From positions 1 through 5,027 of the forward strand of contig JAGLBF010000105.1 of NCBI GenBank assembly GCA_018260375.1: a stretch of DNA of 5,027 nucleotides. Direction: 5' to 3'. Position numbers and translations under genes: made by a program. A model generated the notes under the pieces. The model was not told the origin of the DNA, did not search any database, and saw nothing but the letters and a program-made list of their open reading frames with translations. Numbering within the stretch: position 1 is the stretch's first letter; each line of letters opens with the position of its first letter. The stretch comes from Deinococcus sp. (GTDB lineage Bacteria; Deinococcota; Deinococci; Deinococcales; Deinococcaceae). Of the stretch, positions 1 through 4,998 are shown one piece after another.

Positions 1-45
1 CGCAGGCGGCGCTTTTAAAACTCTGCTGTAATTTGGTGAAGCTCT

Positions 46-51
46 TATAAG
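46..51 (+). promoter_or_regulatory. possible -10 element upstream of an extended macro-domain reading frame
   Basis: TATAAG matches the TATAAT consensus at five of six positions and lies 7 nt before an ATG at 59. That ATG is in frame with the macro-domain gene. No good -35 is seen: the hexamer 17 nt upstream is CTGCTG. If active, it could give a leaderless message starting at 59, or a long 5' leader for the macro gene. A near-palindrome, TCAGCACATGCTGA (52-65), overlaps this start. I favour the start at 206, so this is only a candidate. Confidence 0.25.
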
Positions 52-193
52 TCAGCACATGCTGAGCAAATGGTCGACGCCTGTACGCATACTCAGCACT
101 TTTAGGTACACCTCTAAAGTAGACTTCCTGAAGATTACAGTATTGAGCATAAGGAAGCCAGTTTCTCTGCCTCAGAAACTTGCGAGCACGCTC

Positions 194-199
194 TATACT
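194..199 (+). promoter_or_regulatory. -10 element for leaderless macro-domain transcript
   Basis: TATACT matches TATAAT at five of six positions and ends 6 nt before the ATG at 206, so the expected transcription start falls on the A of the start codon. The -35 region 17 nt upstream (CTCAGA at 171-176) is not consensus. No Shine-Dalgarno sequence precedes the ATG. The spacing is identical to that at lysZ in this window. Together these support a leaderless transcript and help decide the start codon. Confidence 0.5.
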
Positions 200-205
200 A
201 CTGCT

Positions 206-724
206 ATGCCTGTACATGTGCTTCAGGGTGATATTGTCCGTCAACATACCGACGCTATAGTCACTGCCGCCAACAAACAGCTTATGGGCGGCGGCGGTGT
301 AGACGGGGCTATTCACCGCGCCGCTGGCCCCCAACTGTTGCAGGCCATCGACGCCATTGTTGGTATCCCGGCGGGTATGGCCGTCATGACCCGTGCATTT
401 GGCCTCAGCAAACAGGGTGTCAAGTATGTCATACATGCAGTTGGTCCTATCTGGCGTGGGGGCTACAGTGGTGAGGCAGCGCTGCTGGCAAGCGCGTATA
501 CCGCCTCACTGCAACTGGCATTAGAGTATGGCTGCCAGTCGGTGGCCTTCCCCGCCATCAGCACGGGCGTGTACGGCTACCCTGTCGCCCAGGCCGCCCA
601 GGTCAGTCTTGCCGCCATACAAGGCTTTTTGGCCCAACACCCCCAGCTAGACGTCAGCGTGGTGCTGTATGACCAGGCGACGCTAGAGGTGTTTCAGAGG
701 GGTCTTCAGCAGCTAGGAGAATAA
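206..724 (+). CDS. macro-domain ADP-ribose hydrolase / O-acetyl-ADP-ribose deacetylase (MacroD/YmdB type)
   Basis: A 172-residue cytoplasmic protein made of one macro domain. Family members bind ADP-ribose and remove O-acetyl groups from O-acetyl-ADP-ribose or mono-ADP-ribose from proteins. Visible motifs are GDI (8-10), DAIVTAAN (16-23), the glycine loop with GGGGVDGAIH (28-37), HAVGPIW (77-83), and the second phosphate-binding loop AISTGVYGYP (117-126). Asn23 and Asp33 align with E. coli YmdB Asn25 and Asp35, which are linked to catalysis, so the enzyme is probably active. The first Asn of the usual NAAN is Thr20 here. The frame stays open back to an ATG at 59 (49 more residues). I chose 206 because it gives the normal family length, follows a -10 box at leaderless spacing, and the extension is basic, Ser/Thr-rich and uses rarer codons such as ATA and AGG. 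It is transcribed alone and converges on mnmA. The physiological substrate cannot be told from the sequence. Confidence 0.9.
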   Translation: MPVHVLQGDIVRQHTDAIVTAANKQLMGGGGVDGAIHRAAGPQLLQAIDAIVGIPAGMAVMTRAFGLSKQGVKYVIHAVGPIWRGGYSGEAALLASAYTASLQLALEYGCQSVAFPAISTGVYGYPVAQAAQVSLAAIQGFLAQHPQLDVSVVLYDQATLEVFQRGLQQLGE

Positions 725-797
725 TCCGTATGCTGTTCCCACTCGCATCCGCTCGGATTGATTCGGAAGTACGCCAAATCAATCGGAATCCGTATTA
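722..797. repeat. intergenic repeat-like element with stem-loop between convergent genes
   Basis: This segment holds the whole gap between the macro gene and mnmA plus both stop codons. AATCCGTAT occurs at both ends (723-731 and 787-795). GATTGATT (756-763) and AATCAATC (777-784) form a perfect 8-bp inverted repeat with a 13-nt loop, and one more pair can form beyond a single mismatch. A second possible pairing is CGGATT (754-759) with AATCCG (787-792). The macro stop TAA is part of TAATCCGTAT, and the mnmA stop, read on the minus strand, is part of TAATACGGAT. There is no T-run, so it is not a classic intrinsic terminator, but it could separate the convergent transcripts. From memory it resembles small dispersed intergenic repeats of Deinococcus genomes; copy number could not be checked. 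Confidence 0.55.
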
Positions 798-1934
798 CAC
801 CCCTTTTACCTGAGGCAACTCGCGTTTGTGATCAGCAATGACTCCGCCGCCCAGCAGCCTGGGGCCGTCGTACAGCACAGCACTTTGGCCTGGAGCGACG
901 GCAAACTGCGGCTCAGCAAATTCAAGCTCAAAGCCGCGCTCATCAGCGTGCAGCACGCGGGCACGCACAGGGGCAGTACGGTAGCGTACTTGTACTTCTA
1001 GCTCGCGGGGCAAGTCGGCGAGGTCAACCAGGTAGTTGGGCTGCTCGGCGCGCACACCAGGCCACAGGCAATCCTGGTATTCACCCACCCATACGGTGTT
1101 GCTGGCGGTGTCAATATGCACCACATGCCGCACCAAATTAGAGTGGTACAGCCCCAGCCCCTTTTTCTGGCCCAGTGTAAAAAACTGTGTGCCTAGATGC
1201 TCGCCCAGCACCTCGCCTGTGTGAATATCGCGCATGTAGCCTGCGACCTGCGGCACAAATTCAGAGACAAACGCCTGAACGGTGGTAGGTATAAAACAGA
1301 TGTTCTGACTTTCAGGCTTTTGGGCGGTGAGCAGGCCGTATTCGGCAGCGAGTTCGCGCACGCGCGGCTTTTCCATCTCGCCGACCGGAAACAAAATGTA
1401 GGGCAGTGCCTCACGCGGCGTACCCCACAAAAAGTATGTCTGGTCTTTTCGGGGATCGTCGCCCCTGTGAAAGCTGACCGTACCGTCTGCCTGCTCAACG
1501 CGCTTGACATAATGCCCTGTCGCCACATAGTCACAGCCCAGCATCTTGGCCTTTTTGACCAGTTCGTCAAATTTCACCTTGGTATTGCAGTTGACACAAG
1601 GGTTTGGTGTGCGCCCAGCGGCATATTCTTCAATAAAGGGCTGCATAATGTGGCGCTGAAACTGCTCGCGGTAATCAAGCAGGTAAAATGGCACACCCAC
1701 TTGCTCCGCGACGCGGCGAGCTTCGTAGGCCGCGTCAGGCGAGCAGCAACTGTCAAAAGTGTCGGTGCGCTTGTTGTCGGGCCAAAAGCGCATCATGGCC
1801 CCGACCACTTGGTAGCCTTGTTCTTTAAGCAGCGCCGCCGACACGCTGCTGTCTACCCCGCCCGACATGGCGCACAGCACCCGCTTAGACGAGTGAGAGG
1901 CAAGGTTGGAGGCGGTAGCAGCATGCGCAGTCAT
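795..1934 (-). CDS. mnmA: tRNA-specific 2-thiouridylase MnmA
   Basis: A 379-residue cytoplasmic enzyme that makes 2-thiouridine at wobble U34 of tRNA-Lys, -Glu and -Gln. It adenylates the base with ATP and transfers persulfide sulfur. Domains in order are an N-terminal PP-loop ATPase with SGGVDSS at 24-30, the first catalytic Cys in PNPCVNCNTKVKF (110-122; Cys116), ATGHY (138-142), KDQTYFLWG (163-171), the second Cys in SQNICFIP (Cys213), and then the central and C-terminal beta domains with FFTLGQKKGLGLYHS and PGQSAVLYDG near residue 350. Length is close to E. coli MnmA (368). Cys113 sits where E. coli has Asp99, giving a CxxC...C arrangement, and there is also a Cys63-Cys64 pair. The ATG at 1934 has a -10-like TACACT 8 nt upstream and no Shine-Dalgarno. 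The response-regulator gene lies 139 nt upstream on the same strand, so read-through is possible. A long frame on the opposite strand (1197-1949) is a shadow of this gene. Confidence 0.97.
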   Translation of the reverse strand: MTAHAATASNLASHSSKRVLCAMSGGVDSSVSAALLKEQGYQVVGAMMRFWPDNKRTDTFDSCCSPDAAYEARRVAEQVGVPFYLLDYREQFQRHIMQPFIEEYAAGRTPNPCVNCNTKVKFDELVKKAKMLGCDYVATGHYVKRVEQADGTVSFHRGDDPRKDQTYFLWGTPREALPYILFPVGEMEKPRVRELAAEYGLLTAQKPESQNICFIPTTVQAFVSEFVPQVAGYMRDIHTGEVLGEHLGTQFFTLGQKKGLGLYHSNLVRHVVHIDTASNTVWVGEYQDCLWPGVRAEQPNYLVDLADLPRELEVQVRYRTAPVRARVLHADERGFELEFAEPQFAVAPGQSAVLYDGPRLLGGGVIADHKRELPQVKGV

Positions 1935-1942
1935 AACAAAGC

Positions 1943-1948
1943 AGTGTA
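1943..1948 (-). promoter_or_regulatory. -10-like element upstream of mnmA
   Basis: Read on the minus strand this is TACACT, four of six matches to TATAAT, ending 8 nt before the mnmA ATG. The best -35-like sequence is CTGCCC with a 16-nt spacer, which is weak. With normal initiation distance the transcript would begin within a few bases of the ATG, leaving no room for a ribosome binding site. This is consistent with near-leaderless expression separate from the upstream response regulator. Confidence 0.35.
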
Positions 1949-2006
1949 GCGTACGCTTAGGAGAGGGCAGGTGAGCAAAACGACAGTCTGACGCAATAAA
2001 GGAGCA

Positions 2007-2019
2007 AAGGCCTGGCCTT
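2007..2019 (-). terminator. short hairpin downstream of the response regulator
   Basis: An odd palindrome, AAGGCC-T-GGCCTT, can fold as a 5-bp stem with a 3-nt loop. It lies 55 nt past the response-regulator stop on the minus strand and is followed there by a mildly T-containing stretch (TGCTCCTTTATTG). The stem is short and the T-run is broken, so at best it is a weak terminator or attenuator between this gene and mnmA. Confidence 0.2.
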
Positions 2020-2073
2020 GACCATCCCTACTTTGGTTTACGGCGCTGCTCAGCTACGCGCTGACGCGCCGCA

Positions 2074-2514
2074 TTATTCACGCGGCGGCAGACGCACAAT
2101 GGTGAGCATGTATTTGCCCAGCGCTTCAATGGCGCTATAAAACTGTCCAAACTCCACGGGTTTTACAATGTAACTGCTGGCGTGGCTCTGGTACGACTTC
2201 AGGATGTCCTCGTCGGCCTGTGAAGTGGTCAGCACCACCACGGGTATGGCACGCAGTTCGGGGTCGGCCTTGAGCTCGGCGAGTACCTCTAGGCCGTTTT
2301 TGCGCGGCATGTTGATATCCAGCAGTATCACATCGGGGCGCGGCGCATTCGCAAAGTGGCCCTCACGCCGCAGAAATTGTAGCGCCTCTACGCCGTCACC
2401 CGCCACATGTAGGTTATTGGCAATTTCGGCGTCCTCAAAAGCTTCCTGGGTCAGCACAACGTCGGGTTCGTTGTCTTCTACCAATAAGATTTCAATAGGC
2501 TTTTGTTCGGACAT
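2074..2514 (-). CDS. single-domain response regulator, Rcp1-like receiver protein
   Basis: A 146-residue protein that is only a receiver domain, with no DNA-binding or enzymatic output domain. Key residues are present: acidic pair Glu13-Asp14 in LLVEDNEPD (10-18), phospho-acceptor Asp66 in LLDINMPRKNG (64-74), switch Thr96 in VVVLTTS (92-98), and Lys118 before Pro119. The LxxxEDNExD start, LDxNMPRKNG and LTTSxxxxDI patterns mark the Rcp1-type subfamily, whose best-known members take phosphate from bacteriophytochromes or other histidine kinases. They are cytoplasmic and act through protein contacts. No kinase is next to it here, so the partner is unknown. The ATG at 2514 has a -10-like TAAACT 7 nt upstream and no Shine-Dalgarno. 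It is divergent from lysZ, whose start is 119 nt away. A CGCCGC/GCGGCG inverted repeat (2067-2087) spans its stop codon. Confidence 0.92.
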   Translation of the reverse strand: MSEQKPIEILLVEDNEPDVVLTQEAFEDAEIANNLHVAGDGVEALQFLRREGHFANAPRPDVILLDINMPRKNGLEVLAELKADPELRAIPVVVLTTSQADEDILKSYQSHASSYIVKPVEFGQFYSAIEALGKYMLTIVRLPPRE

Positions 2515-2521
2515 TCATTCT

Positions 2522-2527
2522 AGTTTA
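2522..2527 (-). promoter_or_regulatory. -10-like element upstream of the response regulator
   Basis: Read on the minus strand this is TAAACT, four of six matches to TATAAT, ending 7 nt before the start codon. No recognisable -35 lies 16-18 nt further upstream. The spacing fits a leaderless or near-leaderless transcript, like the other genes here. An overlapping TAGAAT is nearer consensus but lies only 2 nt before the ATG, too close to serve this start. Confidence 0.3.
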
Positions 2528-2598
2528 ACGGGTTGAGCCGTCACATAGGGCATGGAAATTCGTGTTACCTGCCGAGTACCTTACGTTTGATATACAAA

Positions 2599-2627
2599 TT
2601 GCCTTTAAACCTTCCAGATGATATTAT
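2599..2627 (+). promoter_or_regulatory. lysZ promoter, leaderless
   Basis: A -35 box TTGCCT (2599-2604) and a -10 box TATTAT (2622-2627) are separated by exactly 17 nt. TATTAT has five of six consensus matches and TTGCCT has four. The -10 ends 6 nt before the ATG at 2634, so initiation should fall on the A of the start codon. No Shine-Dalgarno precedes it. This is the clearest promoter in the window. Confidence 0.65.
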
Positions 2628-2633
2628 TGCTGT

Positions 2634-3437
2634 ATGATTATTGTCAAAGTCGGCGGAAGTGCAGGGATAGATTATGACGCGGTGTGTGCAGATATTGCCG
2701 CGCTACACAAAGCAGGCCAACAGCTTATCTTGGTACACGGCGGCAGTGGCGAGACCAACCGCGTTGCTGAAGCACTAGGCCACCCGCCCAAGTTTGTGAC
2801 CAGCCCCAGCGGATACACCAGCCGCTTTACTGACCGCCAAACGCTAGAGATCTTTGAAATGGTGTACTGCGGCAAGATGAACAAAGGTATTGTCGAGCGG
2901 TTGCAGCGCCTGGGGGTCAACGCGGTGGGCCTGTCGGGCCTAGACGGACGCATTTTTGAGGGCAAGCACAAAGACAGCGTGCGTGCCGTAGAAAATGGCA
3001 AAACCAAGGTGCTGCGCGGCGATCATACCGGCACCGTAGAACAGGTCAATACCAAGCTGCTGGACTTGCTACTGGGTGCAGGCTACCTGCCCGTGCTGAC
3101 GCCGCCCGCTGCCAGCTATGAGGGTGTAGCCATCAACGTAGACGGTGACCGCGCCGCCGCCGCCCTCGCCGTAGCCTTTAAGGCTGAGGCACTGTTGCTG
3201 CTGAGCAACGTACCAGGGCTGCTGCGGCACTTTCCCGATGAGCGCAGTTTGATTGACCATATCCCTGCCGATCAGGTAGAAGACTACCTAGCATTCGCCC
3301 AAGACCGCATGAAGAAAAAGGTGCTGGGCGCTGCCGAAGCTGTAGCAGGCGGCGTAGGCAGGGTGGTTTTTGGTGATGCCCGCCAAAGTCAGCCGGTCAG
3401 TGCGGCGCTCAGTGGTACGGGTACGGTAGTCAGCTAA
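2634..3437 (+). CDS. lysZ: [LysW]-aminoadipate kinase LysZ
   Basis: A 267-residue cytoplasmic kinase of the amino-acid-kinase (N-acetylglutamate kinase-like) family. It phosphorylates alpha-aminoadipate held on the carrier protein LysW, the step after LysX and before LysY in the aminoadipate route to lysine. Visible motifs are IVKVGGSAGI (3-12) and LVHGGSGETN (33-42) for phosphate and substrate binding, TSRFTDRQTLEIFEMVYCG (62-80), GLSGLDGR (99-106), AINVDGDRAAAALA (166-179) for substrate and ATP binding, LLSNVPGLL (189-197), and MKKKVLGA (226-233) near the nucleotide site. Length and motifs match Deinococcus/Thermus LysZ along the whole protein. In some archaea the homologue also acts on LysW-glutamate for arginine synthesis, so a dual role cannot be excluded. 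No lysW, lysX or lysY is nearby, so the pathway genes appear dispersed. The start is fixed by the leaderless promoter and by the family N-terminus. Confidence 0.95.
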   Translation: MIIVKVGGSAGIDYDAVCADIAALHKAGQQLILVHGGSGETNRVAEALGHPPKFVTSPSGYTSRFTDRQTLEIFEMVYCGKMNKGIVERLQRLGVNAVGLSGLDGRIFEGKHKDSVRAVENGKTKVLRGDHTGTVEQVNTKLLDLLLGAGYLPVLTPPAASYEGVAINVDGDRAAAALAVAFKAEALLLLSNVPGLLRHFPDERSLIDHIPADQVEDYLAFAQDRMKKKVLGAAEAVAGGVGRVVFGDARQSQPVSAALSGTGTVVS

Positions 3438-3458
3438 CTTAAGCAGCAGCAGTGGAGT

Positions 3459-3522
3459 AGGGCGGCATGCTGGTCACCAGCCGACCTCTCTTGGTAGCCC
3501 TCTGATATAGGCATGCTGCCTT
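3459..3522 (+). terminator. long imperfect inverted repeat downstream of lysZ
   Basis: GGCGGCATGC (3461-3470) can pair with GCATGCTGCC (3511-3520) through one G-U pair, and the stem can reach about 13 bp with further wobbles. Nested inside are the palindrome GCTGGTCACCAGC (3469-3481) and a local hairpin, AGGCA-TGC-TGCCT (3509-3521). Only a TTT follows the last stem, so intrinsic termination is plausible but weak. It could instead be a small intergenic repeat. It begins about 20 nt after the lysZ stop. Confidence 0.35.
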
Positions 3523-3585
3523 TGGCCAGGCCCACACGCTTATCATTTTATCTTCATCTGGCCCACCGCTAAGCGCGTAAGGTCT

Positions 3586-3614
3586 TTGTTACAGGGCGAG
3601 GGCTAAGCTTTACT
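3586..3614 (+). promoter_or_regulatory. candidate promoter for the small hypothetical gene
   Basis: TTGTTA (3586-3591) and TTTACT (3609-3614) are 17 nt apart, each with four of six consensus matches. Initiation 6-7 nt after the -10 would fall at about 3621, the first base of the tandem repeat that precedes the gene. This gives a leader of about 33 nt, unlike the leaderless pattern elsewhere in the window. Confidence 0.4.
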
Positions 3615-3620
3615 CAGCCA

Positions 3621-3653
3621 GGAGACAGGTAAAGACTGGAGATAGGTAAAACT
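3621..3653 (+). repeat. two imperfect tandem 17/16-nt units in the 5' leader
   Basis: GGAGACAGGTAAAGACT (3621-3637) is followed directly by GGAGATAGGTAAAACT (3638-3653), which differs by one substitution and one deleted base. The ATG comes immediately after. Each unit starts with GGAG, a Shine-Dalgarno-like core. The one in the second unit lies 12 nt before the start codon, longer than usual. The repeat may arise from slippage or duplication, or may influence translation; the sequence does not say which. Confidence 0.6.
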
Positions 3654-3983
3654 ATGGTGGCAACAGAACTTCTCAGCTTATTAACCCGCCAGGCTGGGCG
3701 CGAATACCATGCGACGTTAACCCATAGGCGCACTTCCCCAGCTACCAAGCCAGTCACCAGGCGTCAGGGTAAAGGACACGGCCAGGACGTCACGCCACCA
3801 ACTGCGCCACAGCCTTACCGCTTTACCGTGCGCGGTGACCAGATAGAGGCCACTGGCCCTAGCGGGCAAACCCGCATGCTCAGCCCTGAGCGGTTTTTGG
3901 CGCTCTTTTCGGCAGCTCACTTTACAGATGTTTTACCGACAGGCCGTCTGAGTGATTTAGGGCCACTGTTTGCTTTATCCTAA
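3654..3983 (+). CDS. small hypothetical protein, unrecognised family
   Basis: A 109-residue protein that I do not recognise. It has a short helical N-terminus (ATELLSLLTRQAG, 3-15) and then a basic, Pro/Thr/Arg-rich segment (about 24-53) that looks disordered. The C-terminal half is more ordered: PYRFTVRGDQIEATGPSG (53-70) reads as two beta strands, and LSPERFLALFSAAHF (76-90) as an amphipathic helix. There is no signal peptide, transmembrane helix or cysteine. Evidence that it is real: an upstream promoter-like pair, two GGAG motifs in the leader, an ATG directly after the tandem repeat, and sensible codon use in the second half. An open frame on the other strand (3717-3920) lacks comparable support. 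Function is unknown. It stands alone between lysZ and the DUF4388 gene in the same direction, with spacers of more than 200 nt on each side. Confidence 0.6.
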   Translation: MVATELLSLLTRQAGREYHATLTHRRTSPATKPVTRRQGKGHGQDVTPPTAPQPYRFTVRGDQIEATGPSGQTRMLSPERFLALFSAAHFTDVLPTGRLSDLGPLFALS

Positions 3984-4001
3984 CGGCCACCCGCGGTAAG
4001 G

Positions 4002-4018
4002 GGCTGATAAGGCTGATA
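4002..4018 (+). repeat. short direct repeat GGCTGATA x2
   Basis: GGCTGATA occurs at 4002-4009 and 4011-4018, 9 nt apart, just after the small hypothetical gene. The rest of the 219-nt spacer (3984-4202) holds no gene I can support. It includes the self-complementary GTATATAC (4092-4099), a T6 run (4122-4127) with no good hairpin before it, and the candidate promoter below. The significance of the direct repeat is unknown. Confidence 0.3.
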
Positions 4019-4120
4019 GATAGAATATGTCCCAGAAGGCACGCCCGGCAATAAGAGCTGCTGCAAGTTCAAGCCCTGATAGGCACAAATCGTATATACC
4101 GTACTGAGATTCATGTTGGT

Positions 4121-4149
4121 GTTTTTTGCTAGAGTAAAGTGCTTATAGT
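4121..4149 (+). promoter_or_regulatory. candidate promoter for the DUF4388 gene
   Basis: TATAGT (4144-4149) matches the -10 consensus at five of six positions. The hexamer 17 nt upstream is GTTTTT (4121-4126), a poor -35, although the region is very AT-rich. Initiation near 4156 would give a leader of about 47 nt with no visible Shine-Dalgarno before the ATG at 4203. A weaker -10-like CAAAAT (4189-4194) lies 8 nt before the ATG and could give a near-leaderless transcript instead. Confidence 0.3.
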
Positions 4150-4202
4150 CAAGTTTCTTTTAGTCCGTACATACCTTTCATTCAGCGCCAAAATGAGCCA
4201 CA

Positions 4203-4952
4203 ATGACACAAATAACATCCACTCAACCACAGATTATTTTAGAAGGCCTCTTTAGTGATGTGCCTCTTATTGGTGTATTGTCTATTTTGCACGATACAAA
4301 GCAAAGTGGTTTGCTTCAAATAGAAGTTCAACTGCCCTTTTATCTCAGATTTTCGCATGGCGAAGTTGTTGCTGGGGGTATTCTTGATTGGACAGGTCTA
4401 GATGCTATACAGTCTTGCCCAGTTATTCCCGATAAGGGGAGCTTTAGCTTTCAAGTCTTAGAGCCAGTGGCACAACCGCCGCTGCTTCCCTATGACCCCT
4501 TTACCACCGAGTGGGCTAGGGTGAGCGATGAGTGGCAGCAAAATATCCGGCTGTTGGGTAGTCCGAGTGTCATGCTGCGGGGCACCTTACCGCCTATTTT
4601 TAACCAGCCTGAGGGATGTAGCGTGCGTGCCGCTGCCGCTTTTGCCCAGAGCCCTCTGGCCGATATGGCGAGCAAGTCGGCGGTGGGCGTGCGCGAGGGC
4701 AAACTGACCCCCACAGGTCGCTACGCCTGGTTTGATGTGGTGTTGCCGCGCCCTGCCCAGCCGATTACCCAACTGGCTCAGCACCTGGACGGCGAGGCTT
4801 CGCTGGGGCAGTTGATAGACGGCGGACTAGACCTCAACAGCGTCCGCATAGACCTGATGGCCGAAATCAACCTGGGCATGCGCTTTGACGGCTGCGGTTG
4901 GGTGCTGCGTGACCTCATTTGGGAGATGCAGCACGAGCAGCAGCAAGCCTAA
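4203..4952 (+). CDS. DUF4388 (PATAN) domain-containing protein
   Basis: A 249-residue protein with no signal peptide or membrane segment. Residues about 12-85 fit the DUF4388/PATAN pattern: LEGLFSDVPLIGVLSILHD (13-31), KQSGLLQIE (33-41), then FYLRFSHGEVVAGGILDWTG (46-65), LDAIQS, and a closing GSFSF (79-83). In other bacteria this domain is found alone or with receiver and other signalling modules, and some members are adaptors in two-component, motility or polarity pathways. The middle (about 90-180) is not recognised. Residues about 190-230 (ITQLAQHLDGEASLGQL and onward) resemble the helical, winged-helix-like tail common in these proteins. Cys72, Cys139 and Cys231 form no metal motif. GC rises from about 37% at the 5' end to about 67% in the last third. 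A link to the Rcp1-like regulator is possible but unproven, as the two are 1.7 kb apart on opposite strands. ATG 4203 is chosen because the domain follows directly; an ATG at 4193 is out of frame. Confidence 0.85.
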   Translation: MTQITSTQPQIILEGLFSDVPLIGVLSILHDTKQSGLLQIEVQLPFYLRFSHGEVVAGGILDWTGLDAIQSCPVIPDKGSFSFQVLEPVAQPPLLPYDPFTTEWARVSDEWQQNIRLLGSPSVMLRGTLPPIFNQPEGCSVRAAAAFAQSPLADMASKSAVGVREGKLTPTGRYAWFDVVLPRPAQPITQLAQHLDGEASLGQLIDGGLDLNSVRIDLMAEINLGMRFDGCGWVLRDLIWEMQHEQQQA

Positions 4953-4998
4953 TCTGCGCCCCGCTCCTGACGCTGTTTATCAGTGATGCAGACACCTG

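Noticed and set aside
1197..1949. A 250-codon open frame on the plus strand opposite mnmA
   Set aside because: mnmA on the minus strand is certain from full-length motifs. The opposite frame has no recognisable domain or promoter and is explained by mnmA codon bias.
2042..2087. GC-rich inverted repeats around the end of the response regulator, considered as an intrinsic terminator
   Set aside because: Stems are short or bulged, one overlaps the stop codon, and no T-run follows on the minus strand.
2204..2536. Open frame on the plus strand over the response regulator
   Set aside because: Ser/Thr-rich shadow of the well-supported receiver domain, with no family features.
206..3437. A functional cassette linking the macro domain, mnmA, response regulator and lysZ
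   Set aside because: Genes are convergent or divergent, each with its own promoter-like element, and belong to separate housekeeping pathways. Nothing in the sequence supports a joint system.
3717..3920. 67-codon frame on the minus strand opposite the small hypothetical gene
   Set aside because: No promoter or ribosome binding site, and a Trp/Arg-rich composition. The plus-strand frame has better supporting signals.
4027..4107. 26-codon frame in the spacer before the DUF4388 gene
   Set aside because: Its ATG abuts a TAGAAT hexamer too closely for that box to serve it, there is no ribosome binding site, and such short frames are expected by chance.
4193..4195. ATG 10 nt upstream of the DUF4388 start
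   Set aside because: It is in another frame and ends after about 20 codons. It does not lead into the DUF4388 domain.
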